Shown: positions 49,301 through 61,300 of the stretch, in pieces
Numbering within the stretch: position 1 is the first letter of the stretch
How the letters are laid out: each line of letters opens with the position of its first letter
Assembly: GCF_963855985.1 (NCBI RefSeq)
Contig: NC_087114.1
Coordinates: forward strand, 645,001 to 709,000
DNA length: 64,000 bases
Source of the DNA: Ostrinia nubilalis
Lineage: Eukaryota > Arthropoda > Insecta > Lepidoptera > Crambidae
Direction: 5' to 3'
Position numbers and translations under genes: made by a program
Notes under the pieces: model-generated
Told to the model about the DNA's origin: nothing
The model's database searches: none
Seen by the model: the letters and a program-made list of their open reading frames with translations, nothing else

Positions 49301-52300
49301 GAACTAGTTCAGGCGGGAGGCCACTGCCGACTCGCCGCGTTGCCGCAGAATCAACGAGCCGTCGCGGAGCACGCACAGCGCGTTAGCGAGAAGGTAGGAC
49401 GTGGTAAAAAGATTATGAGACATGTAGAGGCTCTTTAAGAGCAAAATGACGATTTGTAGGAACTATTTATTAGTCTAAACAAATAAAGAAATTTTGACTT
49501 TGACTTTGACTTTTTGTGGGATTGTAGACATTATTGCAAGGAGATAGAGACGAGGGGGTATCTAGGGGGAAGATCAGTTCTTACAGGGTTCTATAGCGTA
49601 AAAACAGACGTAGGCGTATCCAATAGCATCTTCTAGCGTAGAAACAAAGGAATGGGCATGTCTATGAGGGAGGATGTTGCATAAGACATAAATTAATTAT
49701 TGTATGTGTATGAATTATTGAATTTATGGATAAAATGGATAAATGAAACGACTTTTTTTCAGCTGTCAAAGTGAAGAAGTGATTTTATTTTGTTTTGTAA
49801 GAAAAAGTAAAAAAACATTAAAAACTCTTTTGTTGGTTCTCAACAGAGGACAGTCCTTATAGCATCCCATAGCGTAAAAACAGAGGCATGGGTGTATCTG
49901 TACCATCTCCTAGTGTAGAAACAGAGAAATGGGTGTGTCCAGGGGCGGGATAGATTTTACAGAGACAGGGGTGTAGAAGGTGTCTTACAGCGTCCAGGAT
50001 AGAATCAGGAGCAGAGATATATCCAGAAGGGAGGACAGTTCTTTCGGCATCTCATAGCATAGAAACAGAGACAGGGGTCTCGAAATGGTACGCTCCTCCA
50101 TACCAACCTTATAATTTTCGCCCGTGTCCAACCACAGGCCTAAAAATCTGATTTACCCCCTTTTGGCCAGACTGTCCAGAAAAGCGTGGGTACATCGTAG
50201 AACTGCTATTGCTATTTCGTGGCTACAAATACTGCCATCGTTTTGGCATGACTACACAGCACTGCCATCGCTACAGCGTGGTCATGTCGTATCACTTTTT
50301 GTGGTTCTATTCTATTCTACTTAGCTCACTAACATTGAACATTGTCTCCAGGTGATAGCAGTGCTCAGCGCTCTCCAATCGTGTTCCCGCGGCACTCAAG
50401 CTTGCATAGACGCGGCTGCCACCATCGCTGCCATTATTGGAGACCTGGACACCACCATCCTGTTCGCTAGTGCTGGTGAGTGGCTTCCCGAGTGGCTATC
50501 CCACAGAAGAGATCAGAGGTGGAATTGTGTAAAGCAATCGTATTGATTTGACAGTTCAAAACGTATGATAAAATGTTTTTATCAAGGCGTTTGACAGAAT
50601 TACGTTTTGAACTGTGAAATGAATACGATTGCTTTACACAATTACATCTCTGGGCGGAGATAGTATGTGGAGCAGAGATGTACATTGTACATAGACTATG
50701 TTTTTCCACCAGCTTGGCTAGGCCGCGAGCATGCGACGAATCATTTGTGTTTCCTAGTCGATTTCCCCGCTCCACTTCTCGGTTTTGTATGAATTTTAAA
50801 CTAGCTCGCAAGTCGCAACTATCTGCCCATTGTACTGAAGCGGAGATATTGAAAATGAAAATATTTATCAAACAATACAATTACCAAAAAGACAGACCTC
50901 CAAACTAGGCATTGCCTGTCCTGTGGAGGAAAGAATAACGATTCATTAATTTACAATGCAAATGTTTTCGTGGATGTTTAGGGTGGTTGCTATAGTAATT
51001 GGCCTATACATAGTTATTGGCATATTGGAGAGACAAAAATATTTACTACATTGGACTGCGTATTGCTCAGAAAAAATATTTGTCCCTTTTCTCTCTTAAT
51101 AACTTCCATTAGGCTTGTTTCTTTTCATTTTAGGCAAGTTGACCAATAACTATGTATTGACTAATTACTATAGCGATCACCCTACCTCATTTTGCTCTTG
51201 GCAATCGGCAACACATGGTCTGGATAACTAGATGTCCTATTGTCTTTTTGTATAACTCTGTGGTTACTGTTTTAAGTCCGTATTACCATGTTATTATTAC
51301 AGACCGAAACTCAAACAATTTTCAAAGCCTAGATTGATGCTTTTGATTGGTTTTTGAAAGCCAGCCTAGGTTATCGTCTTAAATTCGACGTTGAATCGTA
51401 AGACAGAATCTATGATTATGATCTTATTTTGAGCTTCAATCTGTTAAGTAAATTTTATTATGTTACGAACAAAACCATTCAAAAATTCTTATTCCAACAG
51501 GCACTCTCCACTCCGAGAAAGAAACAGACACCTTCTCAGACCACCGCGAGAGCATCCTGAAGACGGCCAAGACTTTAGTGGAGGACACCAAGACGCTGGT
51601 CGGCGGCGCCGCCGGCTCGCAGGACCAGCTCGCCGCCGCCGCCGCTGCCGCCGTCAGCACTATTGGTACGTCACTAACCTCTCTCTCTTTCTATCTCTCT
51701 TTCTCTCACACTTTCCAGTGGCGGATTTACCAGTAGGTGGATTTACCAGTAGGCTGATTAGGCTGGCAGCGGTCTGCGTCCAGCGCTTCCCTGCTACCTT
51801 TACGATGTCTGTACCTTGTAGGTGGACGTCCCACGCTGCGTTTTCGTCAACATGGAAAGCATTGGGGAGGCCTATGTTCAGCAGTGGACGTCCTATGGCT
51901 GAAATGATGATGATGATGATGATTAGGCTGAAGCCTAGGGCGGAAAAGTTTAGTCGCAGTTGGGGGAGGGGACGCGCAATCCACGGACCGGTAAACTTAG
52001 CGCGAACGGGTAGTAATGCGTTTCAGAGCAGGCTTTTTGGATAGACGGTTTGGGGAAGCCTGATGCTCTTAGGAAGAGTCCGGGAAAGATTAATGTCTCG
52101 ATCTCAGATTCAGTTGTTAAAAGTTATTGAGTTTCTTCCGCCACTTCTTCTCAGGACCAGCCCATATGTTGTCCCGAAGTGGTGGTAGGGCAAGCTTTAT
52201 TTGGGACGCGTATAAGTGCCCTGGAAAGGGCCTATGTACTGAATAAACTATTTGAATTTAAATTTGTCGTGGACTAAACAGGGCAGATCTGTCACCATTT

Positions 52301-55300
52301 CACATCAAATCAATACCAGAACTTAGCTAGTGACTAGTAATAACTAGTAAGATGTCCGTCTGTCGCCATAATAACAATATTAACCGAATTAATAATTTTC
52401 TTTTTTTCTTCAGTCGGTTGAAAAATGTAGTCTACTAAAGCCTCTCTCGCTCGCACACTCACTGCGGGCGCCCGTCGCACAGTCGCGACAGCAATATAAT
52501 TACGCGCGAGCGATAAGGATGGGTAGCTTGGGGTCATTGGACAAAATTCTACGTGCTCACGGACCAGGCTTTACACAAACACAATAAATATCTTTAAATG
52601 TATTTTATCCTGTATTTTGTGTGATAAAATAAATCATTTATTTATTTAAAAAAAGCATATGGCTAAATGCTATTTAAAGTCCCTCTCTCACATTTAAATA
52701 AAACGCAAACTTTAAATTCTTACACAATGCTCATTCTGGTCTTTCCCCAACAGTGCAACTATGCGAAGTCGTCAAGCAAGGCGCCATGTCCCTCGGCTCC
52801 AGTAGCCCCGAGTCCCAAGTTCTATTACTACACGCGGCACGCGACGTCGCCGCAGCATTGAGAGACTTGGCCGCTGCCACCACGGCGGCCAGTGGCAAGC
52901 ACCACCACCACCCCGATATGGCACGGCTGAAGCATGCTGCTAAGGTAAGGCTATGTAGGAGTGCTAGGTACGGAATGAGTGAGTCACTGAAGCCTTCTTC
53001 GCACTGGTCAATTTAGTCGCGTAACTCACTTTTAGTAACTCAATTACTCGCTACAAAAAAATACTCGACTGGTAAAAAAAAAATACGCGAACAAGGCTTA
53101 AGAGGGGCAGCTATAAAAGTCCGTCTGTGGTACTAGGTATAGACTAAGGCCCAGTTTTTGATGCGTAGTTATAATAACCAATAGTCAAATTTAACAGATG
53201 TCAAATGACAAGTGGTTAAAATTAAATATCAGAAAAAAATGTTTTTCGAACAATGGTTAGCTTGACTTTTAGTAATTTTTAGTAATTTTTTTTAACTATT
53301 ATTGATTTATTTAAGGCACAGCTACAGAGAGAGAACAAACAATAACAATACAATTAACACAACAACATAGCACAATATTAATTCTGAACTCCGATTATTA
53401 GTTTACATTTTGTTAATATTTAACCATTTGTAGCAAAATTTTACAATTAGTTATTTTAACTATGAATTTGATTCGAAATCCATTTTTTTCTGATATTTAA
53501 CCACTTGTCATTTGACATCTGTTAAATTTGACTATTAGTTATTTTAACTATGAATCAAAAAAACTGGGCTTAAGTAGTTATTACAAGGAAGGTAACGATG
53601 AAAACCAGTCACGTGATCTACTTAAACAGCGAGCTAGTGGTGACATCTGGTGACTACCTGGCCATCTGTTGTAGCTAATAATTAGAATGGTCTATGGGCT
53701 ACAAGTTAGAAACCCAGCACGTGTAAGTCGCCTTAATTTGACACTTTTTTATTGTTTTTGTGACTGTTTTTAATTTATTAAAATTTTGGACTTAATATAA
53801 CTACGTGGTTGAATATCCGAGTTATTGCCGTATTTTTGTTTATATCGCAATTTAGCTAGTACTTATTATTATTCTGTGGTATAAATAAGTAACTTTGTTA
53901 ATATATTACATTAACATATTTCAATGATTTACTTAGTTTTAGCACACTAATTGTTATTTTGATTAATGATGACTAAGACACAATACTGGCAACTATATGA
54001 CACGCCTTTATTCCAAATTTTACTTCTGCTGTATGTTTAATTTTGGTATAAATTAAAACTTAAATCTACTATGTTTAAGATGCCTACAATATGGTATTCT
54101 TTGGAACTTAACAATGATTGCAAAATGTCATTTTTATTGCTTTTCAACCTTAAGAAAAGGTCTTAAAGATCTAAATACAATGACCCTTACATTCTTCTAT
54201 TGCAAGGGTTATACAACTCAATATTTCTTTCAATAGACTTTCTAGCATATCTCACAATCCAAATTGTCTCTCTGCCCTGCTCAAAATTGGTAACTTATAT
54301 TACCTTTTCAATAGAGTCTAAATTATCCTAATACCAAAATTAAAAATCGTCAGAACTCACCATGTACAGATCAAAGTGTGCCCATGTGTCGCTCATCCGT
54401 GTCAATATTGGACTTTCCCGACTAATGCCAACTTTTTGTAGCGGCTGGCGGACCACACGATGCGGTGGAGCCTCCCCCTAAAGCGTAACACGCTGCCGCG
54501 CCAAGCGAAACGGCTGTCAGTTCATCTCTCTCTAAAGCCCGACTACAACTCGTGCGATTCCGAGACCGATCTCTTCCAATCTGACCAAGAGGAAGAATTG
54601 CTCAAGCTTCTGGACTATTCCAGTCAAGATGATGATGTTTCTCCATCAGTCTTCCACGATAATTGTGAAGAAGTGACTGCGTACATCGAAAATTTAATGA
54701 AGAATCCAACAAAAACTGTCATAGATGACGATGTCAATGACAGATACAATATGGCGGCTAGGAATAGCTTGATAGATATGGATTGGCGCGTGCTTAAGTA
54801 CGGTGAAAATATACTATTGGGTGAAATTAAAAAATTGGTTGATTTCGTTGGTGATGTCTTCGATAAGCAAGAAAACAAGCGAAAGAGAGATGTCTTGTAC
54901 AGACTTAAAGCTAATAATGACCTGGACAACGAAATGCAAAGGCTTTCTCAAGTAATAGAGGATATGGATTCAGAAATTGTTGAGACAACAGTCACGACGG
55001 TCACTAAAACAGAAATAGTACCGGTGAAGAAGCCAAAGACCGATGACGTTAAATTAACCAGTCCAGTGTTCAAAGTCAATAAAGTTAGACCAGTGAATCT
55101 TTCAATCAATTTGGATGTCAAATCAGAACCAAACACACCTCTGATGAGTCCCGAACAGAGGCAAAAAGATGAGTCCACTGAACTAGTTGTCAAACCTGAC
55201 GTCAAAACAAAAGAAGTCAAATTGGACTTTTGGAAAATGTTCAAAGACGACTCGGAGTGGTGGAAGGGACTGGCCAAAAGAAATTTGGAAAAAATGGAAG

Positions 55301-58300
55301 AAACTAAACGAGAATTGGCCAGATTTAGCGGCCATGAACTAGTTTTAGGCGAATTCCAGAATGAGATAGATAGATTTGAAAAAGAGAAGGTTACGTTGCA
55401 GTCGTTTATCGATGAAGTCGACAAATCGAAAGCTGTGAACAAGGACTTGGAATACGATAAGAAATACGAAGATATGGTCTTGAAACTTATTGAATTCGCA
55501 AAGAAAGATTTCATTTACAAAGGTTTCGATCCTCTGATCGAACAGTTGAAGCAGTTGTCAAACATAAAAATCGAACATCGTAGAAAGAAAGTCAATATAC
55601 AAGACATCATCAACATATACACTCAAATAGATATATCCAAATACACATACGAAGAATTGTGTCTACTAGAAAAGTATTATAAAGAGATCATCCGCAAATA
55701 CAAAACGGAGCATTTGAATAAAGAAAACATCATACCAAGAGAGCCAAGCTACGACAGAGAGGTTGAAAACAGATCAGCGCCGCCATCTTACCACAGAAAC
55801 GTCATTCTAAACATCCATTCCAGTCAAAACCTGACCAAAAACATCAACTCCTACTCAAATTCAATGATAGCTCACACGAATTCTCTCGAAAGATCTAGAT
55901 CCAACCAGCACAAGTCTAGAAACAACACAGAAATCTTCGACCTGACCAGAACTTACCCTATGGAATACTACGCGAATAACTGGTGGTCGATATACGAAGA
56001 CATATTGAAGAGTCGCGAGCACCAATTCGGATCTATCGACAACTGGTGGCGATTCTATGAAGCTATACTAAATAAAGAAGACACAAATGATGAGGAATTA
56101 AGAAGACTCCGCGCTGTGGTTGGATACAGGAACAGTCTTCGAAGACCGAACAGTAGACTGGGTGATCTCATGAAGAAAATAGACGAAGTGAAAACGCAGA
56201 GTTTCCGAGAAGAAGAAAACGTTCGGAGCACCAACGATCAATCGGTTAGGGCATGGTGTTCGCTTGAGTGGTTAACTTCATTCATGCTGTCTTATTAATT
56301 TTGTTATGCTGATGTTTTGGTCATATTTGACAGCTATAAGTAGGTTCTTATGTTTCTAAAACGTTGGCCCCAATTTTGGTCCCAACGCATCTAGTCCAAC
56401 GTATTGGATGTAGCAAATAGTATTGGCCCCAACGTTGGGACAAGCTATTCAGTAGCGTTTGGTCCAACATTGGGGTCTACTTGTGAAGTTGGTCTTAGGT
56501 ACGACAAGTAATTTTTTATTAAAGTCATTTGATCTACTTCTGGACAGAGTGCCCCCGGTGATTTATTTGTCATTTCATTTGATAAGGCCACCGTGTGTCA
56601 TAGCTAGATTGGCAGACATTTCGGCAACCGGGGGTAAGTATATCTGTTTCATTCTATAAAGCTTTCTATCTCTTTTCCTCTTCTTTAAAAGATGTAAGAT
56701 TTTTTAATTACTTTTGTCTTTGAATAGATCAGTAATTTGAAGTTTTGACTCGAATATTATCAAAAACATCAGCAACTGTCACTTTCCTGTCATTAAGCCG
56801 CGCGCCCGCGGCGTCTAAACACATTCCAATGCAACTCTCCACAGATCACCATGGTTACCGGTGGAGCTTACTCCGCTTGTCGTACAATAACCAAACACCA
56901 TAAGCTTTCATTTATTTAAAGTCCAATATTGACGTTTATATTGACGATATACGCTTCACCATATAAATATTTTATTTATTTATATCTCTTTTTTGTATGC
57001 AGCTTTATTGGTTGAACGTGGGATGTATTGGAAATCATTTTTAAGTAAAAAAGATCTTATACAGCTTTAAGTTATGTAACGGTTGTATAACATTTTCTCA
57101 ATGAAGTGTTCTTAATAAATACATTGTCACGTAGCATGCATGGGGTATATGAGACGTTCACCCGGGCCCTTTCTCTCTCATACAAATAATCACGAAAGAA
57201 GCATCTTGCTTCGTGGCAATGTTATGAACACTTACCGGCCAAAACATTCAATACATCCTCCGTAAAACCAATAGCTGCATAACGGTGTAATTGAAAGCTT
57301 CTGGGTGACCGCTATACAGCATGCGATGCTTTCGACGTCCGCACTGGTTTTTATCATACGTTCTAATATATACGGGAGCCCGAAGCTTTTTGTGTCGAAT
57401 AATGTTGGACAAAAGGTCTTGTATTTGAAATCCTTTAGATACTCCTAGCTCTATAATATTGTATGTGAAATATACAGAGCTGGTGTACCATGTCATGATA
57501 GCTGCTAAAATTGTTATTGTATGTACAACAATGTTTTCTCTCGTTTGTGTTACTTCACAGAATTTTACAGAGGTACGGACGATGAGCTTTCAGAACCCTT
57601 AGCTGTATAGTGCATATTGTGGCCACATAATATGAATGTCTCTGTATTACCTGTTATAATACGATTGTCCAGGGCCTTCTTATGCAAGGGGAAGGGAGAG
57701 TAAATCCTGGTACCTCTTGAAACTCTTTTGTCTTTCTCTCGAAGATAGTGCTACTGTTATAATAAAATTATATTTTTGGTTGATTTGTAACAATAAATAG
57801 ATGGATGTGAATTGTTGTACCGTCGGCAACAGTGTTAACTATCCATTGCCTGTCATGTCGTCTCGTTCTATCGCAAAGAATGACCATTTGATGAGAGAGA
57901 AAGCAAAAACGGAAATTGATAGTTAACAGTGTGGCCGTGTGTGCAAGTAACATCATAGAAAGTTTCATTATTTTGTCACGGAAGACCCCTATTGTATCAA
58001 CTTTCAAAGACTACTCAATTCTCCGTCTACGTTTGTGACCTTTAGTGCTACCTATAGTTGTTAGTTTCAAATCTACCAATTTGTTAGAACATAATATACT
58101 TTTTAGCAGCTGGATTGACAGTTTCTTTTTTTCTTCTACATGTAAATATGAATGTTGTTTACGTATGTTTGTTAGACACTAATATATTATTATGTGAACC
58201 TTTTGTCGCGTTGTTTTGCACAGTTAAGTTATAATAGTTAACCCATCACGGTGTCACGCGGTCATGCGAGCGCTGGATCACGCGGGTTTGCTTGGATGGG

Positions 58301-61300
58301 AGAGATGACAGACGAATTTTATTAAAATTAAGTATTTTGTAGGTTTCTTTGAGATTCAAAGTCGAAGTATTTATTTACCGTTATTGTGATGGCTATAAAC
58401 GTTACTGGCTCTAAAAGTAAACGTTTTTATATAAAGAAAAGGTATTTTTTCGGTATTGTGAAGGGTTTTGACAAAATAGAGAATAAGATAGACAATAGCT
58501 GTTGGAAATTCCAAAATTCGTAAAAATACATCTGTAATCTACAATTCTCTGTGGAAAAATCTAAAATTCGTAAAAATACATCTGTAATCTACAATTCTCA
58601 GTGGAAAAATCTAAAATTCGTAAAAATACATCTGTAATCTACAATTCTCTGTGGAAAAATCTAAAATTCGTAAAAATAGTTATCTATCTAATTGAGATCC
58701 ATAAAAACTCTCATTCATGCCTAAATCTTGCAATGCAGCAACAGACTTGAGAAAAAAAAGTTAATGCTCATGTGCCTTATATATATATGCGTTCATGTCA
58801 TTAATTATGTACAAAAACTATTATTACTGATACCTTTTCCGGTTGTCAAATTAACAAAACTTCTTCAAAATTCGTCTGTCCATCTCTCCCCGCCCACTCC
58901 ACACCTCCAATCCAATACTGACCAATGACGTCATTGCGCAGGTGATGGTGACCAACGTGACGTCACTGCTGAAGACCGTCAAGGCTGTGGAAGACGAGCA
59001 CACCAGAGGCACCAGGGCCCTCGAGTCGACCATAGAAGCTATCTCGCAGGAGATTGAGGTGAGTGAATTATGAATCTTGTTGTATAGAAAATAGAGTGCT
59101 AAATAGAGCTCAGTTATTGCTACATTTATAGAGAATAACTGATAATGCTCCTGCAATGTTGGAGCAGTTACGGGCCTGTTCCCACCTCTCTTTCTTACCA
59201 CTGCAACTCCTGTATAAACAGGATCTATAGTTTGACCTCCAAGATAACCCAACCAGTGAAGGCTTAGTAGTTTCGTAGGATGGGTTACTGTAATACTGTC
59301 TTAGAACCCGCATGGAATTTAATCAAAGAAATATAACAGGAACCCAGAATATAATATCGACTTCCCTCTGTTTCAAAACGGCAGACAGGTTTTAGAATGA
59401 GCTAATACACCACGGACAAATTTTTCGTTGTAATACACACTATACAGGCCGCTACCAACCGTGCGATGTGGAAATCATTGGGGGAGGCCTATTTTCAGCA
59501 GTGGACGTCCTGTGGCTGAAATAACGATGATGATGATGACATGCTATATGTCCAGATGTACAATAAAAGTCTATTATTAAGTCACTGGTAGACTATAATG
59601 CGATCCGCTCGGATGTGCCCCAGAAAATGTAATCAAACTTCTTTCTCCCTCAAGGTCCTTCTATCCGACTCGCCGCCTAAAGGCACGGCTACCGCCGAGG
59701 AGTTGGTGCGCTGCACTCGCCAAATGACCACCGCGACTGCTCGAGCGGTTGCTGCCGGTAACGCCAACAAGCAAGACCAGCTCACTGCAGCTGCCAACCT
59801 TGGCAGGAAGACTGTGGTGGACCTGCTGGTGGCTTGCAAGGTAAGTTCGACCGTAGGGATAGTTCCTATAGGGTGTATTTTGGGGTAGAAATGTAGATGA
59901 GAGGAGAAGTTAGTCTGCTAATAAGCAAGATCAGCTCACGGCTGCCAACCTTGAAAAGAAGACTTCTGGATTTGCACCAGTAGATCCAGAACAGTATTTA
60001 AATTGGACCATAGGTATATTGTTTTAGTGTCTTTTGGGATAGCAACGCCTATTTGGCAATAGATCAGGATCATATTAGCTGCTGCTAATTCTGAGAGCAA
60101 GACTTATTAGTGCAAGGTGAGCTAGACCGTCAGGATAGTTGTGTAGGGTGTCTTTTAGAATAGCAAGGTAGAGAAGAGCAGTTAGTGCGCTGCACTCGCC
60201 AAATGACCACCGCCACTGCAAGAGCAGTTGCTGCCGGTAACGCCAACAAGCAAGACCAGCTGACGGCAGCTGCCAACCTTGGCAAGAAGACTGTGGTTGA
60301 CCTGCTGGTGGCTTGCAAGGTGAGTTAGACCTTATAGATCCTGAAATAGGATGTATTTTGTTTGGAGCAGCAACGCTAATAAGAAAGACTAGTCCATAGC
60401 AGCCGTCAACCTTGGAAGGAAGACTGTGGTAGACCTGCTGGTGGCTTGCAAGGTGAGTTCAACCATAGGAATATTGTTTTAGAGTGTCTTTCGGAATAGG
60501 AACACTGTTAGATTGTGGGGATACTGAGGGAGAGTGTCTTTTGGAATGGCAATGTTACTTACAAGCAAGACCAGCTCACGGCAGCTGCCAACCTTGGAAT
60601 GAAGACTACTGGATCTACACCAGTAGATGCAGAAAAGTCTCATTGCTTTAAGTCAAACCATCGGAATATTGTTTTTAAGTGTCTTTTGGAATAGCAACGC
60701 CTACATGGAGTTAGGATCAGGATCAGATATTAGCTGCTGCTAACTCCGAGAGAAATACTCTGGTGCAAAGCGAAGCGAAGCGAGTAACGCGATAGTTTTG
60801 CGTTTGCACTCACTATGTCAACACTGTTGGTTAAAGCCCTGTGGTGCTAACTACAGTACATACGCTCAATTATAGTTGTTCCAATTCACGAAGGCGAGTG
60901 AGCTTTACATTTGTGGTGGTTCACTTCGTTTTTCAAAAGTTTTGATAGACATTACACTATCGTTATGTGCATGTACACCAGCGTTGCCAGACGTCCCGAT
61001 TTTGGCGGGACGTCCCGATTTTTAAATAAAATTTATATGTCCCGCGCGGGACAGGCTCGGTCCCGCTTTTCGGAGAGAGACATTCACTTCACCAGACTAT
61101 TGTTTGAAACGCCATATTATTCTAAAGAATTTTTTTTTTATTTCGATTTTGGTTTATTTATTCTTTTTTTATTCTAAAGACGAATTTAACGATAGAGTAA
61201 ATCTGATTTAAAATATTATTTTTTGTAAAAATTCATTTTCTATGGCTACTTTTGCTATCTATTGTCAAATAAACGTAATTTTAAGTCAAATAAAAAGATA

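Noticed and set aside
54624..55514. Minus-strand open frames opposite the long exon
   Set aside because: Antisense shadows of the 618-codon frame; their Ser/Phe/Leu-rich composition mirrors its Glu/Lys codons.
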